Source: Halochromatium salexigens
GTDB lineage: Bacteria > Pseudomonadota > Gammaproteobacteria > Chromatiales > Chromatiaceae
Reading direction: 5' to 3'
Length of the DNA stretch: 50,703 bases
Assembly: GCF_016653295.1 (NCBI RefSeq)
Contig: NZ_NHSF01000077.1
Location: forward strand, 1-50,703
In this document: positions 45,133-50,703 of the stretch, piece after piece
How positions within the stretch are numbered: position 1 is the stretch's first letter
Layout of the letters: each line of letters starts with the position of its first letter
Notes under the pieces: model-generated
What the model was told of the DNA's origin: nothing
The model's database searches: none
What the model saw: only the letters and a program-made list of their open reading frames with translations
Translations under genes and position numbers: made by a program

Positions 45133-46299
45133 ATGACGCTGCGATCGCCTCTATTCTCTCGAATTCCGACCTCCCTGCCGAAGGCGCTGGTGCTGATGCT
45201 GATGTTAGCGATCAGCAGCGTGTCGGTCGCCAGCGCTGACGACACCGATCCGCAGACCAAGGTGCTCGATGTCTCCAGTCTCGGTGAACTCGATGACCTC
45301 ATCGAGCAGCTTGCCGATGACCGGGTGGTGTTCATCGGCGAGACGCATGACCGCTACGAGGATCATCTCAATCAGCTTGCGATCATTCGCGGTCTACACG
45401 AGCGCGGCCACCCGATCGCGATCGGTATGGAGAGCTTCCAACAACCGTTCCAGGACCAGCTCGATGCCTACATTGCGGGCGATCTCAGCGAGACGCAACT
45501 GCTGCGCGAGACCGAATACTTCGAGCGCTGGCGCTTCGATTACCGGCTCTATCGCCCGATCCTACGCTATGCGCGCGAGCAAGGTATCGCGCTGATCGCG
45601 CTCAACCTGCCGCGCGAGATCACCGATCAGGTCGGCGATGGTGGGATCGCCTCTCTCACTGCCGAGGAGACCGCGCTGATCCCGACCGAGATCGATCGCG
45701 AGGATACCGCGTATCTGGCCCACCTGAAGCGGATCTTCGAGCTGCATCCGAAGGGCGATGACGCCTCGTTCGAGCATTTCCTCGAGGTGCAATTGCTCTG
45801 GGACGAGGGCATGGCCGAACGCGCCGTGCGTTGGTTGCGGGACAATCCGGAGTCGCAGCTGATCGTGCTCGCCGGTACCGGTCATGTCGAGTACGGTCGC
45901 GGCATCCCGAAGCGGGTCGAGCGGCGTCTGCCGGTGTCGATGTCGGTGGTGATGAGCGGCCGGCAGCGTCCGTTCGATCCGGCGATGGCCGATTACCTGC
46001 TCTATCCGCGCCCGGTCGATCTGCCGCAGATCGGGCTCATGGGGGTGATGTTGGATACCGACTCGGAGGGCGAGGGCGTTGCCGTGCAAGGCTTCGCGCA
46101 GCAGAGCGGGGCGCGTGAGGCCGGCCTCAAGGCGGGGGATCGCATCATCGCGATCGGTGATGTCGCGATCGACGCCTATGCCGATATCCGCATTGCGCTG
46201 ATGGACAGCCAGCCCGGCCAACAGATGCCGGTCGCCGTGCTGCGCGATCTGCTCGTCGGCGGTGCCAAGCCGCTGCGCTTCGAGATCACCTTGCAATGA
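45133..46299 (+). CDS. ChaN family protein with C-terminal PDZ domain
   Basis: A 388-residue exported protein with a signal peptide (PKALVLMLMLAISSVSVASA). The ChaN/Tiki-type domain has VVFIGETHDRYEDHLNQL, IAIGMESFQQPFQDQLDAYI, LLRETEYFERW, and LIVLAGTGHVEYGRGIPKRV. ChaN proteins are haem-binding or possibly proteolytic; their role is not settled. The C-terminal ~90 residues form a PDZ-like domain (GAREAGLKAGDRIIAIGDVA). No lipobox Cys is visible at the signal cleavage site, unlike ChaN lipoproteins. The start at 45133 is preferred over 45064, which would put 23 residues before the signal peptide. Its stop overlaps the trhP start (ATGA). Confidence 0.83.
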   Translation: MTLRSPLFSRIPTSLPKALVLMLMLAISSVSVASADDTDPQTKVLDVSSLGELDDLIEQLADDRVVFIGETHDRYEDHLNQLAIIRGLHERGHPIAIGMESFQQPFQDQLDAYIAGDLSETQLLRETEYFERWRFDYRLYRPILRYAREQGIALIALNLPREITDQVGDGGIASLTAEETALIPTEIDREDTAYLAHLKRIFELHPKGDDASFEHFLEVQLLWDEGMAERAVRWLRDNPESQLIVLAGTGHVEYGRGIPKRVERRLPVSMSVVMSGRQRPFDPAMADYLLYPRPVDLPQIGLMGVMLDTDSEGEGVAVQGFAQQSGAREAGLKAGDRIIAIGDVAIDAYADIRIALMDSQPGQQMPVAVLRDLLVGGAKPLRFEITLQ

Positions 46300-47621
46300 T
46301 GTCCGCGCACGACCGATCGGGTGGTTCCACGCTGGCTTCGACTCCGATCCGGGCGCCGGAACTACTCGCCCCGGCGGGAACCTTGCGCAACCTGCGCTAC
46401 GCGCTTGCCTATGGCGCCGACGCGGTCTATGCCGGCATCCCGCGCTACAGTCTGCGGGTGCGCAATAACGAGTTCGGCTCGCTCGCTGCCTTGTCCGAAG
46501 GGATCGCTGCGGTGCGCGCCGCCGGCAAGCGGTTCTATCTGGCCGCGAACCTGATGCCGCACGGTGCCAAGCTGGGCACCTTCCTGGCCGATCTGGAGCC
46601 GGTCATCGCGCTCGGGCCGGATGCGCTGATCATGTCCGATCCGGGGCTGATCCTGCTGGTGCGTGAGCGTTGGCCCGAGGTCGCCATCCACCTCTCGGTG
46701 CAGGCCAATACCACCAATGCCGCGGCGGTGCGCTTCTGGCAGCAGCAGGGGCTGCGGCGAGTGATCCTGTCGCGCGAACTCTCGCTCGATGAGATCGCCG
46801 CGATTCGCGAGGCTTGCCCGGAGATGGAACTCGAGGTCTTCGTCCACGGTGCGCTCTGCATCGCCTACTCCGGTCGCTGTCTGCTCTCGGGCTATCTGAA
46901 CCATCGCGATGCCAATCAGGGCAGCTGCACCAATGCCTGCCGCTGGTCCTATCGGATGGGGCAGCCGGTGGCGTCGCCCGAGCGCCATCCCGAGGCCGAT
47001 CAGGTCTGGCTACTGGAAGAGGCCGAGCGGCCTGGCGAATACATGGCCATGTTCGAGGACGAGCATGGCAGCTATGTGATGAACTCGCGCGATCTGCGCG
47101 CGGTCGAGCATGTCGCGCGTCTCAGCGCCATCGGCGTCGATGCGCTCAAGATCGAAGGCCGCACCAAGTCGCATTACTACACCGCGCGCGCGACCTCGGT
47201 CTATCGCCGGGCGATCGATGATGCCGCCGCCGGACGGGGCTTCGATCGCGACCTGCTCGACGAACTCGACGGTCTGGCCAATCGTGGCTACACCGAGGGT
47301 TTCCTGCGCCGACATGCCCCCTCGGAGCTGCAAAACTATGCCGCCGGCAGTTCGGTCAGCGCGCACCGCCAATTCGTCGGTGAGTTCGTGCGGATCGATA
47401 CCGCCAGCGGTCTGGCCGAGGTGCGGGTGCGGAATCGCTTCGCGCCCGGTGATGAGCTGGAATGGATCACCCCGGCGGGCCTGTGGCGCTTTCGGCTCGA
47501 ACAGCTGAGCGCGACCGATGGCCGACCTCTTGAGGTGGCCCCGGGCGATGGCTGGACGGTGCGCATCCCGCTGCCGGAGCAACCGCTCGCGGCGGAGGCG
47601 TTGCTGGCGAAGGTGCTTTGA
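46296..47621 (+). CDS. trhP: tRNA hydroxylation protein TrhP (U32 family, YegQ)
   Basis: A 441-residue protein of the U32 family of YegQ length. It begins RAPELLAPAGTLRNLRYALA, has ADAVYAGIPRYSLRVRNNEF and the U32 signature EVFVHGALCIAYSGRCLLSG with following cysteines (GSCTNACRW), then VDALKIEGRTKSHYYTARAT. TrhP is needed for prephenate-dependent 5-hydroxylation of uridine 34 in several tRNAs; older annotation calls the family peptidase U32. The protein is cytoplasmic. The ATG overlaps the stop of the ChaN-PDZ gene by four bases, so the two are coupled, though no shared function is evident. Confidence 0.9.
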   Translation: MMSAHDRSGGSTLASTPIRAPELLAPAGTLRNLRYALAYGADAVYAGIPRYSLRVRNNEFGSLAALSEGIAAVRAAGKRFYLAANLMPHGAKLGTFLADLEPVIALGPDALIMSDPGLILLVRERWPEVAIHLSVQANTTNAAAVRFWQQQGLRRVILSRELSLDEIAAIREACPEMELEVFVHGALCIAYSGRCLLSGYLNHRDANQGSCTNACRWSYRMGQPVASPERHPEADQVWLLEEAERPGEYMAMFEDEHGSYVMNSRDLRAVEHVARLSAIGVDALKIEGRTKSHYYTARATSVYRRAIDDAAAGRGFDRDLLDELDGLANRGYTEGFLRRHAPSELQNYAAGSSVSAHRQFVGEFVRIDTASGLAEVRVRNRFAPGDELEWITPAGLWRFRLEQLSATDGRPLEVAPGDGWTVRIPLPEQPLAAEALLAKVL

Positions 47622-47738
47622 TTATCTTCCGCGCGGGCTCGCTCTGACGCCAGTACCCTAGGATTGCCTCAGACTGAGCAACGAGCAAATAGGGAACGAG
47701 ATCATGGCATCCGGAAGGCTCTTAAGACAGGTCTAGAC

Positions 47739-48011
47739 ATGATCACCTGGGATGACGCCAAGCGGCGCAGCAACCTCGCCAAGCACGGCTTGGACTTTGC
47801 CGAAGCCGAGGCGATCTTCGATGGACCGATCTTTACCGAGCAGGACACTCGCGAAGCCTACGGCGAGCCACGGTTTAAGACGCTGGGCGTACTTCACGGC
47901 CGCGTCATCGTGCTCGTCTGGACCGAACGGGACGACGACCTGCAGTTGATCTCTCTGCGATATGGTGACAAGCGTGAAACCCGAGACTTCTTCAAACAGC
48001 TTCAGCCCTGA
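47739..48011 (+). CDS. brnT: BrnT family toxin of a type II toxin-antitoxin pair
   Basis: A 90-residue protein with the BrnT pattern: MITWDDAKRRSNLAKHGLDF, AEAIFDGPIFTEQDTREAYG, ERDDDLQLISLRYGDKRETR. BrnT has a RelE-like fold and acts as a ribonuclease that halts translation. The start MITWDD is the family start; an in-frame ATG at 47664 would add 25 residues. The antitoxin gene overlaps the 3' end by 50 bases, which is the usual toxin-first order for this family and couples their translation. The 117 bases upstream hold its likely operator, but I see no clear inverted repeat. Confidence 0.88.
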   Translation: MITWDDAKRRSNLAKHGLDFAEAEAIFDGPIFTEQDTREAYGEPRFKTLGVLHGRVIVLVWTERDDDLQLISLRYGDKRETRDFFKQLQP

Positions 48012-48315
48012 GCAGATACAGGCGATGATCGATGCGGCTCCCGAGGAGGCCGTGTTCGACCCAGATAACCCGCCGCTTGACCCTGAATTCTGGGAGAACG
48101 CGGTCTTCGTCGCGGGTGGTGGGCCGGAAGCGGTCAAGGCCGCGTTAGCTGAACAACGCCTCTTGCGCGGTCCACGCAAGGCACCGACCAAGATCCCAGC
48201 CACCATCCCACTCGACCCGGACGTGCTCGCGGGACTGCGCGCGACCGGCAAAGGCTGGCAGACGCGAGCCAACGCGGCACTGCGCGAATGGCTACAGCAC
48301 CGCGAGCACTCCTAG
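47962..48315 (+). CDS. brnA: BrnA family antitoxin
   Basis: A protein of up to 117 residues. The C-terminal part IPATIPLDPDVLAGLRATGK, then GWQTRANAALREWL, is the ribbon-helix-helix DNA-binding region of BrnA antitoxins. The middle part (DPDNPPLDPEFWENAVFV) resembles the segment that wraps the toxin. BrnA neutralises BrnT and represses the brnTA operon. The start is uncertain: ATG 47962 overlaps brnT by 50 bases and lacks a ribosome binding site, while ATG 48025 (MIDAAPEEAVFD) has a weak AGG before it. It is followed by a transposase remnant. Confidence 0.85.
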   Translation: MVTSVKPETSSNSFSPEQIQAMIDAAPEEAVFDPDNPPLDPEFWENAVFVAGGGPEAVKAALAEQRLLRGPRKAPTKIPATIPLDPDVLAGLRATGKGWQTRANAALREWLQHREHS

Positions 48316-48359
48316 CGCCTACGGACATCTCCCATCTTTAGATCCCAGCACCAGCCCTT

Positions 48360-48700
48360 TTAAGGTGATCCGCAGGAGGGGCCGAGGCCGAGCGCTCCCG
48401 CCAAGAGTTTAGCCGTCGAGACATGCGGCTTGCCGGTGTGCTTGGTTCGCGGCGTACGCGGTTTCTTCGGTCCGCGGGGGGTCTTGCGCAGCCGCTTCAG
48501 GTCGACGCCCTGGGCCAACACCAGCAGCATGGCACAGAAGCGCACCTGGTCGACCTGCGCAAAGACGTTCCAGTGTTCCTCCTCAACGGCGATATCGAGC
48601 CCCTCGGAGGTGCGTGCGATCTCGGCGGCCAGCCGAGAAATAACTAAACTGGCTTCTCTGTCACGCACTACATAATGCAGCAGTTGGGCGAGGGGGTCGC
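48360..48700 (-). pseudogene. 3' remnant of an IS4-like transposase
   Basis: On the minus strand the peptide EEEHWNVFAQVDQVRFCAML, then LRKTPRGPKKPRTPRTKHTG and KPHVSTAKLLAG, can be read. The combination PRGPKKPR with HVSTAKLLA is the C-terminal ending of a group of IS4-like transposases as I remember them. The N-terminal DDE catalytic part is absent, and the open frame to the right (up to 48950) runs antisense into the CAP-domain gene. This remnant fills most of the 493-base gap between brnA and that gene. It is not functional. Confidence 0.6.
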
Positions 48701-48808
48701 TCCGGTTGCGACCGCCAGAGGATAAAGCGGTACGATAGGCGCGGTGTTGAGCCCATGAGCCGTGCGGGACCTCAACAACGGCGCAATCTTGAAATACGGA
48801 GAAGTTGA

Positions 48809-50596
48809 ATGGGCTCGAATAGCGTATGGTTTGCCGACGCAGCGATGCGTTACCTTGCAGAGAAGGATGCGGCCGTGACGGATCGCGATGATCCACAGTC
48901 TCCGCCCATCGATACCCCCACCGCTTTCTACACCCTGACTGACGCCACACCGAATGAATTCTTCCTGGCTCCGGGCTTGGATGCCCAGATCCTCGGAACC
49001 ACTGCCGGCAAGACCATCAACATTCCCACGGGAGCTGCCGCCCGTGGAGTCGATCCGGAGACCACCGTCAACCTCCAAGGCGCCAGTGCTGAGTACAACC
49101 TGCAACGCAACGGCACCACGATCGAAGTGCGCGATGCGGGAGATGACAGCCTGATTGCCTCCCTGAGTGCCTCCACCACCACCTCCTCCAGTCTACGCTT
49201 TCATGATGGCGCCGTGCAGCTAGCGGTCGAAGACAACCGCATCGCCATCGGCGGCAGCGTGCTCAACGACGGTGAGCACATCGGCGGCAGCGCGCTGACC
49301 CTCAACGACACGCTCACCTCCAGCGGAATCTTCAGTGGCACCAATGACCTGCCTGGTAGTGAGACAACAAACGCCTTCCTGACGCTGACCGATACGAGTC
49401 CAGAGACTTTTACTCTCGGCGCAGGGCTGGTACTGACGCTGTTGGGCAATAGCGCTGGCAAAAGCCTCAATGTTCCCATCGGCGCCGGCGTCGACAACGT
49501 CGATCCTGCCACGACGCTCAATCTCGAAGGCATGAGCACTGGCTTCACCTTTGCCCGCAACGGGACCACCCTTGAGGTGCGTGACACCGCTGGGAACCTT
49601 ACCGCCTCGCTCAACGCCTCCACCACCGAGACCAGCCTCCTGATCTTCGCCGACGGCTTCATGGAGCTCGCTGTTGTCGACAATCAGATCACCCTTGGCG
49701 GGACACCCTTCACCGACGGCCTCAGCGTTGCCGGCAGCACGCTAAGCGTTGACGAGAGTCAGACTTCGGAGGCGGTCTTTGGCACTGATGAGCCAGCACA
49801 GACCATCGAGCATACGTCTTACGAGCAATTCATGCTCGAGTTAGTAAATCGTGCTCGTACCGATCCTCTAGCAGAAGCTGCCCGCTATGATATCGATGAC
49901 CTGAACGATGGTTTAGCTGCCGGCACACTGTCTGGTCTTCCCATGCAACCCGTGTTTAGTCATTCGTTACTGATCGACGCTGCGCGCGCTCATAGCGACT
50001 GGATGCTGGCGTCTGATATCTTCAGTCACACGGGTGAAGGTGGATCATCGGCGGGTGATCGGATGGAGGCTGCAGGCTATGCATTCGTTTTGCCCTGGAC
50101 TTGGGGGGAAAATTTGTCTTGGACAGGAACCACGAGCGCGCTTCCGAGCGATCTCACTGATTTCATTTTGGATCAGCACGAAGGGTTGTTCCGCAGCCCG
50201 GGGCATCGGGGAAATCTCCTGAACGAGGATTTCCGCGAGATCGGTATCGGTCAGTCGTTGGGTGAGTTCACGTCTAACCAGGCGACTTTTCAAACTTCAA
50301 TGATCACCCAAAACTTTGCCGCTTCAGGCGACGAGGTCTTCTTGGGAGGCGTGGTATATGAGGATTTCGATGATAATGATTTCTACACCCCAGGCGAAGG
50401 TTTAGACAATATCACCATCAGCCTGCCCGACTTAGGCCTGGAAACCCGAACATCAGATGCGGGCGGTTATCAGCTCGCCGTTCCTTCCGGGACGCATGAG
50501 GTCGTGTTCTCGGGCACTGCGTTTGACAGTGACAGGCTTCAGACCGTCACGATTGGTGACCAAAACGAAAAACTTGAGACGCTGTACAGGAACTAA
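48809..50596 (+). CDS. CAP (SCP/PR1) domain protein with two N-terminal repeats and a C-terminal SdrB-like domain
   Basis: A 595-residue protein. Residues ~39-176 and ~188-324 are two copies of one module (each with TLTD, LG..AGK, VDP.TT.NL, RNGTT.EVRD, ASTT, LAV.DN.I..GG). Residues ~335-505 are a CAP domain with the expected cavity residues His407, Glu434, His466 and Glu477 (ASDIFSHTGE, TWGENLSW, FRSPGHRGNLLNEDFREIGI). A Cna-B/SdrB-like domain follows (GGVVYEDFDDNDFYTPGEG to the SDAGGYQLAVPSG block). No signal peptide is visible at the N-terminus (MGSNSVWFADAAMRYLAEKD), so export, if any, would need a non-Sec route. GGAGAAG eight bases before the ATG fixes the start. GC content is lower than in the core genes. 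Function is unknown; an extracellular role is likely. Confidence 0.82.
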   Translation: MGSNSVWFADAAMRYLAEKDAAVTDRDDPQSPPIDTPTAFYTLTDATPNEFFLAPGLDAQILGTTAGKTINIPTGAAARGVDPETTVNLQGASAEYNLQRNGTTIEVRDAGDDSLIASLSASTTTSSSLRFHDGAVQLAVEDNRIAIGGSVLNDGEHIGGSALTLNDTLTSSGIFSGTNDLPGSETTNAFLTLTDTSPETFTLGAGLVLTLLGNSAGKSLNVPIGAGVDNVDPATTLNLEGMSTGFTFARNGTTLEVRDTAGNLTASLNASTTETSLLIFADGFMELAVVDNQITLGGTPFTDGLSVAGSTLSVDESQTSEAVFGTDEPAQTIEHTSYEQFMLELVNRARTDPLAEAARYDIDDLNDGLAAGTLSGLPMQPVFSHSLLIDAARAHSDWMLASDIFSHTGEGGSSAGDRMEAAGYAFVLPWTWGENLSWTGTTSALPSDLTDFILDQHEGLFRSPGHRGNLLNEDFREIGIGQSLGEFTSNQATFQTSMITQNFAASGDEVFLGGVVYEDFDDNDFYTPGEGLDNITISLPDLGLETRTSDAGGYQLAVPSGTHEVVFSGTAFDSDRLQTVTIGDQNEKLETLYRN

Positions 50597-50606
50597 CTAT
50601 CTGATA

Positions 50607-50612
50607 TATAAT
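50607..50612 (+). promoter_or_regulatory. Possible -10 box upstream of the last gene
   Basis: A perfect TATAAT lies in the AT-rich stretch just after the CAP-domain gene; the best -35 candidate (TGTACA at 50583-50588, 18 bases away) is poor. It could drive the gene starting at 50676. Confidence 0.3.
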
Positions 50613-50675
50613 ACATAATTTACGGCTCATGGGGCGATTTTTTGACCAAACCCCTTTTCATTCGGAGCAACCGGT

Positions 50676-50703
50676 ATGACTTCAGACGGCGCTCATCCAC
50701 GTG
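50676..50703 (+). CDS. Start of a further gene, cut by the window edge
   Basis: ATG at 50676 is preceded by GGAG at 50664-50667 with eight bases between, and the frame is open to the end (MTSDGAHPR). Nine codons are too few to identify the product. Confidence 0.5.

Overview
The window looks like a chromosome segment of a GC-rich gammaproteobacterium, most likely a purple sulfur bacterium (Chromatiaceae). That is an inference. It rests on the gammaproteobacterial order thrS-infC-rpmI-rplT-pheS-pheT-ihfA-merR-tRNA-Pro, on the order rpoE-rseA-rseB-rseC-mucD-lepA-lepB-rnc-era-recO-pdxJ, and on a complete cytoplasmic sulfite dehydrogenase operon (soeABC) facing a sulfide:quinone-reductase-like flavoprotein. 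No rRNA, prophage or CRISPR array was seen.

Bases 1-6770 are a mixed accessory stretch: the 3' end of a sterol-desaturase-type hydroxylase, a CPA-type cation/proton antiporter, a DUF1523 protein, two related coiled-coil proteins (one with a signal peptide, one without), a diguanylate cyclase lying between 3' fragments of a Crp/Fnr regulator and an RND pump, an MFS transporter and a small hypothetical gene. Bases 6771-17128 hold oligopeptidase A (minus strand), tRNA-Val(GAC), and the translation cluster from thrS to a MerR-type gene, ending in tRNA-Pro(GGG) with its own promoter and a strong terminator. infC appears to start at AUC.

Bases 17156-21249 hold hypF and nadB, converging with a short overlap. 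Bases 21393-31978 are the envelope-stress sigma factor operon (rpoE, anti-sigma RseA, RseB, RseC, periplasmic protease MucD) running into lepA, lepB, rnc, era, recO and pdxJ, then gpmI. A probable sigma-E-type promoter precedes rpoE. A GlgC-like protein with an eroded active site and an endonuclease III-like glycosylase follow.

Bases 35826-42740 are the sulfur block. A roughly 380-base leader has an inverted repeat that covers the ribosome binding site of a possible 40-codon ORF. It is followed by soeA, soeB and soeC on the plus strand, a terminator, and, converging on the minus strand, an SQR-like flavoprotein and a 65-residue probable membrane protein. Together they would feed electrons from sulfide and sulfite oxidation into the quinone pool. 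Bases 42815-47621 carry an M1-type peptidase-like protein, a ChaN-PDZ protein and the tRNA hydroxylation protein TrhP. The last 3 kb are accessory: a BrnT/BrnA toxin-antitoxin pair, a transposase remnant, and a repeat-containing CAP-domain protein with no visible signal peptide. Another gene starts at the right edge.

The most interesting leads are the GlgC-like protein that lacks catalytic residues, the small protein paired with the SQR-like enzyme, the soeA leader, the CAP-domain repeat protein, and the M1 relative without its exopeptidase motif. All comparisons with reference proteins are from memory; no search was run.
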